From: Paralvinella palmiformis
Taxonomy: Eukaryota; Annelida; Polychaeta; Terebellida; Alvinellidae
NCBI GenBank assembly: GCA_025642065.1
Contig: JAODUP010000091.1
Location: 407,001-471,000 of the forward strand
Direction: 5' to 3'
DNA length: 64,000 nt
In this document: positions 1 through 8,607 of the stretch, piece by piece
How positions within the stretch are numbered: the first letter of the stretch is position 1
How the letters are laid out: each line of letters begins with the position of its first letter
Notes under the pieces: generated by a model
Told to the model about the DNA's origin: nothing
Databases searched by the model: none
The model's input: the letters and a program-made list of their open reading frames with translations, nothing else
Translations under genes and position numbers: made by a program

Positions 1-137
1 TGAGTTCAGTCGTTTAGTTTTGGTGCTGTTCACACTCATGACTGCCCAGGGAAGCACATCCCACAAAGACAGTTATCAGTTAGATTCGAACCCACTACCT
101 AAAGGTCTGCACTGCAGTGCTCTAACCACTGCACCAC
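1..137 (-). mobile_element. tRNA-derived SINE (family 2), cut by the window edge
   Basis: Read on the minus strand, this begins with a tRNA-like head (GTGGTGCAGTGGTTAGAGCA, resembling a pol III A box), then about 30 bases on the B-box-like GGGTTCGAATC. The body continues with TTTGTGGGATGTGCTTCCC and ends near CTAAACGACTGAACTCA. The same order of blocks, with substitutions, is present at about 30575-30749 (CAGTGGTTAAAG, GGGTTCGAACC, TTTGTAGGAT, CTAAACAACTTAAGTCA). Its 3' end is outside the window, so no target-site duplication can be checked. SINE identity rests on internal similarity and the tRNA-like promoter boxes. Confidence 0.65.
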
Positions 138-234
138 TGGAATGACCAAATTTGCTTCTGGTGTAACTGCCTTGCTGGCAACAGGGTCAAGGTCAAGGTA
201 AACACCAGACATAAGTTGATATTTTGTCTTTCAT

Positions 235-545
235 TCATAACATTACAGTGCTGCAAACTTCCAAATTTTGGGTTTGAATCCAGCTCACACCTGTGTTTGT
301 GGAATATGTCTCCATAGGGAGACAAGGGCAACTCCGTGGTCTTGTTGGTAGTGCATTAGACCACAGATCACTACCACCTGAGTTCGAATCTCAGCATGGG
401 CATATCTGAAGGTTGTTTCACCTTTGACTTCCCTTCATTACCTTTGGAGGTCGTTCGGCCCATTTAGACTAACAAGTACAGAAAAGTGACTGCAAAATAT
501 CAATCTTCATCATCTATAGGGTGACAAAATAACTCAACAACAACA
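235..545 (+). mobile_element. family 2 SINE, 5'-truncated or diverged, interrupted by a family 1 SINE
   Basis: The left part (about 243-313) reads GTGCTGCAAAC, GGGTTTGAATCC, GCTCACACCTGTGTTTGTGG and aligns block by block with the family 2 copy at 30575-30749. After the family 1 insertion (326-515), the text resumes with GTGACAAAATAACTCAACAAC, which resembles the 3' end of the other copy (GTGACGAAGCTAAACAACTT), followed by a short CAA run. This is an older SINE split by a younger one. The A-box half is not clearly recognisable. Confidence 0.5.
326..515 (+). mobile_element. tRNA-derived SINE (family 1), copy A
   Basis: The head resembles a tRNA: TGGTCTTGTTGGTAGTGC (A-box-like), then GAGTTCGAATCTC (B-box-like). 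The body is diagnostic: GGGCATATCTGAAGG, CATTACCTTTGGAGGTCG, GGCCCATTTAG. The 3' end is ATC-rich (CTTCATCATCTAT). The flanks repeat: ATAGGGAGACAA at 314-325 and ATAGGGTGACAA at 516-527, a 12-bp target-site duplication with one mismatch. Two other copies of the same body lie at 18740-18907 and 55909-56106. Confidence 0.85.
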
Positions 546-980
546 ACAACTCATTCAGACATACCGGTAGCTGTAAGGGTCCAGTCCTCCACTGATGTAC
601 ATTTCCTGAATTAAGTTACCAGTCAGTATATTATCAAATGGGCTCACCTGTCTCTAAGCTTGGGCTAATGAGTTTCTCGGCGAGTTCACTCTACTATGAA
701 TTCACTCATACATCTGTTCACCCGGCCTGCATGCTTCAGTGAATATTTCCAATTTTAGTGAATCCACCCAGCTCGGCTAAATACTATATTTCCCATAAAT
801 AAATGCTCCATAATCTTGGCCTAAGAGATCAGACACAGCCTCATTGGTAAAACTTCAGCATTGTGAAAATTGGTTGTGAATTTTACAAATGATCATAAAT
901 CACATTAGGTTATGTTTATCTAAATGTAGTAATCTGAAGAGTTACTGCATTAAAGGCTAAATGTGGATATTCAAGGCAAT

Positions 981-1371
981 GTTTACATCAGACATGGGGT
1001 CAAATCAATTACGGAATCGGAATTATTTAAAAAAAAATGGAATTGGAATTGAAGTTTTTTTAATTGGAATTGAAGTTTCCTACAAATAAATTAAATCTAC
1101 AAATTAATTTACCACTTACTTTTTAATTCAGAAATATTTCTTCCATGACAAGCCTACTTAAAATATAAACTACTCACAGCAGCTAATTTCAAGTAGATAC
1201 TCGGAGTACCTACTCATGGTAAAATTAGTAGTAGTAGGTAAAAAGAGTCAATAAAAAATGGAATTGGAATTGACACATTTGGAATTGATAAATTTGATGC
1301 AGAATTGAATAAATGGAATTGAGTGCAATTATAACTGACAAAACGGAACTGACCGCATGTCTGGTTTACAT
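981..1371. mobile_element. hAT-type MITE with 8-bp target-site duplication
   Basis: The element body is 989-1363 (375 bp). It starts CAGACATGGGGTCA and ends with the inverse (TGACCGCATGTCTG), a 14-bp terminal inverted repeat with one mismatch. It is flanked on both sides by the identical octamer GTTTACAT (981-988 and 1364-1371). An 8-bp duplication next to termini starting CAG is the hallmark of hAT transposons. The interior is AT-rich and iterates GGAATTG in several places (about 1018-1080 and 1258-1325). There is no transposase frame, so this is a non-autonomous element. Confidence 0.82.
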
Positions 1372-2830
1372 TGTCATAACTGACTTACTGTTCATCACTG
1401 ATCACTGAAAACAAATCCAGTTCTGTCACGAGACTACCTGTTGAAGAGTATTGCTGTATTTTGAGGCATTATTCACAGATATTCAGTCACAGCTGCTGTC
1501 ACAGCATAACTAGCAGTAAGTCAGTGCGGCAAAAAATAATAACATATGTCGGATATGTCAGTATTTGGAATGGGTAATCCACTGGAAACTAATATGTGAA
1601 ATACATCTTACATGCAAATACATATACATCATGCAACAGTCCTTTTTTCAAATGTCGTCTTTTCTCTAATATCTCCATACGCATGCATACAATAGATATA
1701 ATGCGATAATAGAACATAATACTGTCAACAGAGATTGAAGGGCCAGTGTAGCCGAAGCTGTCTTCCCACTGACCCGAACATATATGCATTTATAATTGTT
1801 AATAATATTATTGTGGCCTATCTTTCCTAGTTGGTTATTTATTATAATTCCATGATTCTAAGTATAAATGATCAACAGAATCTACAAATTAATTTGATAC
1901 AGTCACTAGAATAATATAAGAGAATGATTCTGATTATGCTGCTGGGGATTGGCCACTGAAGGTAACGTTTGAATTATATTTGTAATTCTCTGTGTATAAT
2001 AATGAAACATATATCTATCCAGGCACCCGGCCAGAGTGGGATAAATTCACATAGACACGTAAAGGGCTAATTCACCTTGACAATGGGACAATTTCATGAG
2101 GGGGAAACTCACCTTTGACCATCTAATGATAAGGACGGAGTTGTCTCACCAGAAGACCCCATCACTCCAGGAATTACAATTTATCTCAAAGTTTAATTTT
2201 TGCTTGCTCGTTTAATTATACTATTTACTGTTTCATGATAATTGCATACATGTAATTGCACATAGGTCACGATACTAAAATAGTTCAACAGCCATGATAT
2301 TTGACTTTTTATATATAAAAATTGGTTAGCCTAAAGATCACATGAACACATATGCAATAAACTACCAAAACACTATAAATGGCACAGATTTATATAGTTG
2401 TAAATTTATTTTCTGTTGTAAACATACATTATTATACATTTGTATTACCGGTAGTTTTATATTTAGCATATACCATAAAATTATATGCCCACAGCTTAGT
2501 ACACTGACAAAAACAAACTGCCAATTATTATTAAATAATTTAGTTTACTAATATTATGACAAACTTTTTAAAACTGTTGTGCTGTGCTATCTTCTATTTT
2601 TATATTGCAGAAAGGTTGTGGTTGTATGATAATTGTTTTTTGGCAAACATTATCTATTTCACACCAGGGGCTGGTGGCACTGTATGGAAAGTTATATTAA
2701 ATAACACAAGGTGGGAGAACAAGTTGATAGATTCAAACAGAAAACCTTTATCTACAATATGACTTGGAAATTGAGTTATCAGATATTTGAAAAATGACAT
2801 GTTGCATTCTTGGTTAAGAAGAAATGGTCA

Positions 2831-2862
<32 letters not shown>

Positions 2863-4157
2863 CTTTAATTATACATTTTATCTGGATATATCATGTACAC
2901 CCAAAGATACATGTAAAACTTATCTACAACTGCTCTACCATTTTTAGCTTACAAATACTGATTTTCTTCATATAATAATTCTGCAAAAGGATATATAAGA
3001 GCCAGTAGCATCATCAAGCACATTGCTGCTCATTATGCTTTCTATTTAAATTGACTTTGTACAATGCGTGAGATTTATTTTGATCATAAATAGAGTTAGG
3101 TTTTTAATTTCTTGAAATACACAATAAATATGCAGTGAAGTACAATGATGCCACCTAGTGAATGGAATATTACCATGTTAACTACCAGTTTCTGTCATGT
3201 CCATGTGGTACAAAATTCTTAAATTTATAAAATAAATTGATATTAATCAATGAGAATTTATTTATACACTGTAAACCTGTTTGTGTTAGTGTATTTAGCA
3301 GAGTAGACTTGTTTAAATAAAAAGATTTTTTTCATAAAAATCACGGGTAATTATAATTTAAATAAATTTAAACAAATTACAAAGCTTAAGATGTTTTAGC
3401 ATTGTAGATACCCCTTATTCATAAATATTGCAGTTATCTCTAATTATTCCAATTACCTCTAATTATCAAAATCAGTATTGATTAAAATATTACATTTACG
3501 TTAAAATATATTTTTTTTCTTTGAAGTGTTGAAGTTCTCATATATTCAATGGAATGTCCACGAACTGTTTAATCAACAGTTATTTCATTATATAAATATA
3601 TCTCATAATATAAGTCATAACCAATTATCTGCATGACCTCTATAACTTTGTTTAAAAATTCTGACTTTTTACCACATGAAAAGTAAGCCTTGATTTCATA
3701 TATAATCTACTATAGTCGTTTTTTAATTAATTAATTATTATTAATATTATTATGTGAAGGTCTAGCCTTTTTCACGTGCAGGATTAATATTTACAAAATT
3801 AAGAAGAAAACATCAGACTTTTTAAATTAAAATGTTTTTCAAACTTATCAATATTGTCGGTTTCTATAATCTGTAGAATATCAGTTGCATTGTTCAATCA
3901 ACCTGTATTTTTCTTAACCTAATAATCGTTTTCGGTAATAATGAGTCAGCTTGGATGGTTTAGGTCTAATTAATTCAAAGATGCAAGTTCTAACTGATAC
4001 CCTCATACTAAACCTTTCTTTTTAAACAAGTGTACAACTACAAGGTGTATTTTTACATGTTTCTCAAATTTGAATGATACTGTATCAATCAAACGTGGCT
4101 ATTTTGAAATTAGAAACTGGTAATTGATTTTAGATTCCTTTTATTTTTTTCTTTGTG
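1372..4157. other. AT-rich upstream intergenic sequence, no gene seen
   Basis: Both strands carry only short frames with no recognisable protein similarity and poor codon character. A TA microsatellite at 2834-2862 is the only clear structure. The stretch 2030-2170 is less AT-rich than its surroundings and could be a degraded repeat, but no ends or second copy were found. Confidence 0.5.
2834..2862. repeat. (TA)n microsatellite
   Basis: Uninterrupted TA dinucleotide run. It creates a spurious YIYIYI reading frame. Confidence 0.95.
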
Positions 4158-4402
4158 TGTGAGAGGGGGCCCATCGATCTCGGCCCATGTCAACCTCGGC
4201 CTACGTCAATCCCAGCCTAGGTATTCCGAGCGATTAACATTAAAATAGTTTCTCACACCATAATGTGGGTATCATAAATATATGTTGATTTCAGCCCATA
4301 ATGCATTAAAGTGTTATTGTAGATGGGTGTTTGTATGATCTCGGCCCATGTTGATTACTATACATATATTTTTTTATAATTATACATATAGTTATATATG
4401 TA

Positions 4403-4404
<2 letters not shown>

Positions 4405-4451
<47 letters not shown>
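4405..4451. repeat. (TA)n microsatellite
   Basis: Long TA run inside the 4166-4935 element, preceded by imperfect TATATG/TATAAT units. Confidence 0.95.
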
Positions 4452-4454
<3 letters not shown>

Positions 4455-4474
4455 CATAGGGCCTAAAGTGTAGT

Positions 4475-4606
4475 CTATTGGGATAATATAAATATTAAAC
4501 ATTTGAATAACAATACTGAATAACAGTCTACAGATGTAGGCCTACACTTGTGGTCCATATAGGCAGGAGCATGCTCGGAGGTGTTGGTGGGCAGAGCGGT
4601 CGCCAT
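4475..4606 (-). other. Possible first coding exon of a minus-strand gene, or captured gene fragment
   Basis: On the minus strand an ATG in good context (CGGAAATGGCGACC, ATG at 4606-4604) opens a 43-codon frame starting MATALPTNTSEHAPAYMDHK and reaching a stop at 4475. The first 20 residues look like a real protein start and lie in a short CpG-rich patch. Past the lysine, codon quality drops, as if an intron begins, but no strong donor is present (CACAAGTGTAGG offers only weak GT sites). A CCAAT box on the same strand lies about 105 bp upstream (4710-4714). The product is not recognised. It could equally be a fragment captured by the surrounding transposon. Confidence 0.25.
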
Positions 4607-4740
4607 TTCCGTAATCTTCCCAGAAGCCGAAGATCTTCTGTAGATCGGCTATGGCCCAAATGTACAACACATATTCTAATGTTTTATTGTATTGACTGAA
4701 ACGACTATGATTGGCTGCACCAACGTTGTTTACACGCACA
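4607..4740 (-). promoter_or_regulatory. Candidate minus-strand promoter (CCAAT, ETS/YY1-like motifs)
   Basis: Read on the minus strand: a CCAAT box in GTGCAGCCAATCATAG at about 4718-4703, then roughly 100 bp on the start-proximal GGAAATGGCGAC, which resembles the combined ETS and YY1 motifs of many housekeeping promoters. CpG dinucleotides are dense here and nearly absent in the flanks. No TATA box is evident at a fixed distance. Inference only. Confidence 0.25.
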
Positions 4741-5680
4741 ACTCAACCCAGCAACCTTAGAAATGATCATTAGAAAGCGTAAAAGCATATAGCCATTCAA
4801 GTAACATTTAATTTTTGTACACAAACATACATATTTTTAATTAGGCTAGCCATTTAATTATACATAACAAAACATAGGAATACCATTTTAACAATCAAAT
4901 AGGTGGGCCGAGGTCAACATGGTCTGAGATCGATGTGTGAGAGAGTGAACTAGTGATTGCCCAGAAAGATCAATATTTCCACTTTTTATTTCTTTTAATT
5001 CTGTACCATATCAACTATATCTGGGTCTTACATTTTAGTGTTTTTATTATTTATACATATTTGTACATTAAGAGTGATTGATTGATTAAAGCATTTAAAT
5101 CCCAAAGAGTAATAAAAGGAATATCAAAATTTAAATATAGATCTTTAAAATGCCTTTCACCCGTTGTCTAGTATTTACATAATTTTTGTTTGAAAATGTT
5201 TAAATATACAATTGAATTTTATGGGTATTTGCATTACAAATATCACCAACCTGGTTTTTACACAAACAGCAAACATACATATAGTATACAAACAAACATA
5301 ATCGTGTAAACGCAAACTTATTCGTTACAGATTATGAAATAAATAGATCTAAAAATTAAGGCTGATCGACATAATATTTTTGTAATTACCAACATACATA
5401 TATAGATCTATTTATATGATATTGTCATATATGATACAGATATCTAGTTAGTCTGTCTATACAATAGCTGAATAGGTCTAATAGATTAATACATAACAAT
5501 TAACATAATATATATTGGTTAGCCTAGTAAATCAAATTTATCAATCTCTAGTAGTCTATTTATTGTGTTTGGAATATCTTGAATTTAGGATATAATAAAA
5601 AAACAACAATATTTAATATCACGACACGAATCACTTGGACCCTCTAGACTAGTCTAGATCTATATTTAATATTACTGTTA

Positions 5681-5761
5681 GATAATTAGTCATTAGACTA
5701 ATATAAATATTTCTGTATTAGATTCTAGATCTAATTAGTAATACTAATATAGATATTTCTG
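5681..5761. repeat. Two-copy direct repeat, about 47-bp period
   Basis: GATAATTAGTCATTAGACTA at 5681 is repeated with small changes from 5728, and both copies end AATATAxATATTTCTG. Confidence 0.6.
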
Positions 5762-6664
5762 AAGGGGCCCGAGTTGTTACTGGGACTGAGTTGTCCAGTC
5801 CGACAAATATTTATAAAAAAATTGTAATTTAAGGTTGTTTAATAAAATGAAATAAAATTAGAAAAATATTTATCCTACATCTCAATTTTCAGGTCAATGT
5901 ATCACACACTTGACGACTAACGCGTTTCAATAAAACCTTCACCGAAATAATACTCCCTTACAAAGTTTTCACGTTTAGTGGTTTTTAGTTGAGCGATATT
6001 AGGGGATATATGATAACGATGATTATTTTCGTATTGCTGAAACACTGACGATTCCCTTTATAAACAATTCTTTTTCATTCTAAATATAACTTGAAATACA
6101 ATTGGTATTATAGTGTTAATTTATAATAAAAGTAGTTTATATTACAACCGGTTAACACAGACAATGAATTACCGTTTCTGCGGAAACATCGTTTTTCTAA
6201 CATACTTATTCATAGTGGATCGCATTTTCATAGTGAACCTATAACATAGCAACGTATAACTAGTTAAAATATAAAATAAGAAATACTAAACAGCTCTTAT
6301 CATCAGTCAACATGTGAAATGTATTCTTTAAATACAATTATTTTTTGTTACATTTAAATTAACATAAATATTAAAATCTGGCATCCGCGTTAATGAACTA
6401 TTAGTTATTATAGTAATATCGTAATTATTACTATTAAATATTTTATATCATGAATATGATGTGCTTGTTAATCGAAGCGATTACGGCACCAGTAAATGAC
6501 GAAAACATATGTAGTTTAATTTTAACATTAACAGGGCTGTACATATGTTTTAACCGATGCCTTGTTTACTAGGTCTTGTTGTGATCAATAACCTATGACT
6601 ATGTACAAGTATGTGTTTATATTCTTTAATATTTTTTCATCATAATAGCGCATTCGTGTCATTC

Positions 6665-6701
<37 letters not shown>

Positions 6702-6760
6702 ATTTAGATGTATAATGCATCTAAAGTACACAACAATCAATATATATATATATATATATA
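6665..6760. repeat. Pair of (TA)n microsatellites
   Basis: TA runs at 6665-6701 (with one TG interruption) and 6741-6760, separated by about 40 bp of unique sequence. Confidence 0.9.
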
Positions 6761-7019
6761 ACAGTGATAAATGCGTATGTACAGGTAAAGCGTCAAATTA
6801 GGATCACACACACACGCACACCAAATTTTAGTTATAATTATTTACTTACTAGATGGAATATGTTTTAGATTTCACATCATCATGTCAGCATTATACACAT
6901 TTTCACAATAATGACCGAATATGTAAATTAAATATATAATCTGACTAGCCCAGATACGGTGTTTTAATTAATAACTGAAGGCTGTTTACACACACAGCTG
7001 GTACGAAGTGCCTTTTAAT

Positions 7020-7115
7020 GTCCACGTGTAACACCAGCACCCGGCCTTTGACACGACTGCTTTAATATGCAATCACACTCTTTATGTTGAAGCACCGATC
7101 AACTGTCACTTGAAG
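7020..7115 (+). other. Possible non-coding 5' exon ending in a strong splice donor
   Basis: CACTTGAAG|GTAAGC at 7107-7121 is a near-consensus splice donor (GT at 7116-7117), and a CACGTG E-box lies near 7022. If used, the partner acceptor could be TTTCATTTTAAG (AG at 7399-7400), which would join a leader exon to the ATG-free stretch 7401-7596. No transcript evidence is available. The alternative is a single unspliced 5' end near 7400. Confidence 0.25.
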
Positions 7116-7400
7116 GTAAGCGTGATTTTTAAGTTTTACGTATAATTTCAGCCGATATTGATTTGATGTTTTGTATAAATGCAAGATGAATTAACTTTGA
7201 GCGATTGAAGGGCAGCTGTCATTCATAGAGTTCGTGAGCTTATGCATATTCATTAGATGCGGTCTCGAGATTCTTTTGAAATGTCAAAGTGATACATTTT
7301 GTAAAACCGCTTTTTCAATGTTCATAAATGAGCGTATTGGTTGCCATATGAAAGATTAATGCAAACTGTAAAATACCCTGTGAAAATATTTCATTTTAAG

Positions 7401-7596
7401 GGATATCAATATCGACTTCCGGTGTGACCTTGGTATAGAATCACAAGACCGGCAAGGTCACGGCCAGGAAAACACTTGCGTTGAGACCGTCGCAGCAGCT
7501 GGCAGACGATCGGACGTGGCTAGTACACAGAGTAACATACTGTAGCGAATTTTCCCCCAAAGCAGAAAAGGTATAGCAAAATCGTACTGTTATCTG
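7401..7596 (+). promoter_or_regulatory. CPEB proximal promoter / 5'UTR
   Basis: These 196 bases contain no ATG and are CpG-richer than the region upstream, as expected of a 5'UTR. ACTTCCGG at 7415-7422 is a perfect ETS/GABP-type site, often close to TATA-less start sites. TGACCTTGG (7425-7433) and GCAAGGTCA (7452-7460) form an opposed pair of extended nuclear-receptor half-sites (ERR/FTZ-F1 type). An in-frame TAG at 7543-7545 precedes the start codon, so translation must begin downstream of it. The exact transcription start cannot be placed. Confidence 0.45.
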
Positions 7597-8607
7597 ATGG
7601 GGGATTACGGCCTGGAACTGAATTCTAACGACCGAGCCCTTTCGCCAGTCGATTTCAGCCAACTGAGTAGTCAGTCTATGTTTTCTGCTGAGCCACTGGA
7701 CCTGCCTCCGACACAACATCCTACCATGCAAGATGATACGTTGCTGGAGAAGCCTGCTGTAAAGCAGCAGATTTCTTCAAACCCGGAGTCACCACCATCG
7801 CCAGACCAATGTTCGGACGACAGCATTCTGAGAAAGGCACCGAAATCGGTGACCGAGAAACAGCACAATGGCACCCAGAACAAACCGGAGCCGAGAAAAG
7901 GTAACTCTCACACTCTCAGCAATGGTAATGACTCCTCAGTCAATTCTGTTATTACTTCACTGAATCAGTTAGGACTGTCGGAATCGACCACCAATGTCAT
8001 CAACAATTCGCTAGCTTCAATTCCAAGCTTTTGGTCGACAGCTACAACCGATGATGCGCTAATTCAGCAAGGTTTCCAAACAGTCAATGGAGTAACATTT
8101 CAGAACTTTTCACCAGTGCCCAACCCCCTATTTACAGCCGGGTTGAACCCTCAGTTAGGGATGGGTGTGCACACAGGACCCGGCAGCCAACAGATTGCAT
8201 CGCAACAGCGTCGAGCAATTACAGGTCAGCACAGTATTGGCGGTCAGCGCCAGCAAGCTAGTCTTTTTCCAAATAACTCAAAAAATTATGCCGGATGGAG
8301 TACCGCTTCACAGCCAAGCTCCTGGTCACCACAGAGACAGGGAAATCCAAACCCATGGGGCAGTCTCCAAGCTGGCCAGAGGTGTTCCCTGAATGTGCCA
8401 AATGTCTCGCAGAACAGCACCCAAAGTGCGAAGAAAACCAGTCATAACCAGTCAGGAGTGAACCCTTCCATGATAATCTCCCCGTCCAAATTTCGACGTA
8501 GTACCTCTTATCCTGGCAATGTTCAGCCTGGATCGGTAGCATCGCCTAAAACTGGACTCGAGTATGTCAGCTTGGAGGACCAAAGAGATGTTCTGGGCTT
8601 ACAACAG
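7597..8607 (+). CDS. CPEB4: CPEB4-like, coding exon 1 (residues 1-337, N-terminal disordered region)
   Basis: This large exon encodes the low-complexity regulatory region of a CPEB2-4-class translational regulator. The start MGDYG is shared with vertebrate CPEB4 and is the first ATG after an in-frame stop at 7543. Conserved islands sit in Ser/Gln/Asn/Pro-rich sequence: FWSTATTDD (145-153), TFQNF (167-171), QQRRAITGQ (203-211), a Trp-containing GWSTASQPSSWSP (233-245) and NPWGSLQ (252-258). SPSKFRRSTS (295-304) holds a basophilic kinase motif (RRST). No glutamine run exceeds two residues, unlike the long polyQ of prion-like Aplysia CPEB and fly Orb2. The exon ends at ACAACAG|GTAAAT in phase 0. 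Reading on into the intron adds only ten non-conserved residues before a stop. Subfamily assignment is firm because later exons encode a near-identical RRM1. Confidence 0.92.

Larger units (their letters stand above)
4166..4935. mobile_element. Inverted-repeat element (MITE or captured-sequence transposon)
   Basis: The left arm, starting CATCGATCTCGGCCCATGTC at 4172, is matched in inverse at 4902-4935; by eye about 29 of 34 positions agree. TGTGAGAG lies just outside both ends (4158-4165 and 4936-4943), suggesting an 8-bp target-site duplication, although the left copy sits 6 nt away from the arm. Related blocks recur inside the left half (CTCGGCCTACGTCAAT near 4196, ATCTCGGCCCATGTTGAT near 4339), like subterminal transposase-binding repeats. 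No transposase is visible. The interior holds a TA run and a CpG-rich patch described separately. Confidence 0.5.
4944..7020. other. AT-rich upstream intergenic sequence
   Basis: No coding frame of interest on either strand. It contains a perfect 16-bp palindrome (TCTAGACTAGTCTAGA, 5643-5658), a two-copy tandem duplication (5681-5761), two TA microsatellites, and one perfect AACCGGTT octamer (6146-6153). Confidence 0.5.

Noticed and set aside
7441..7731. 96-codon minus-strand frame over the CPEB 5' end
   Set aside because: It is antisense to the 5'UTR and conserved coding exon 1. No recognisable protein.
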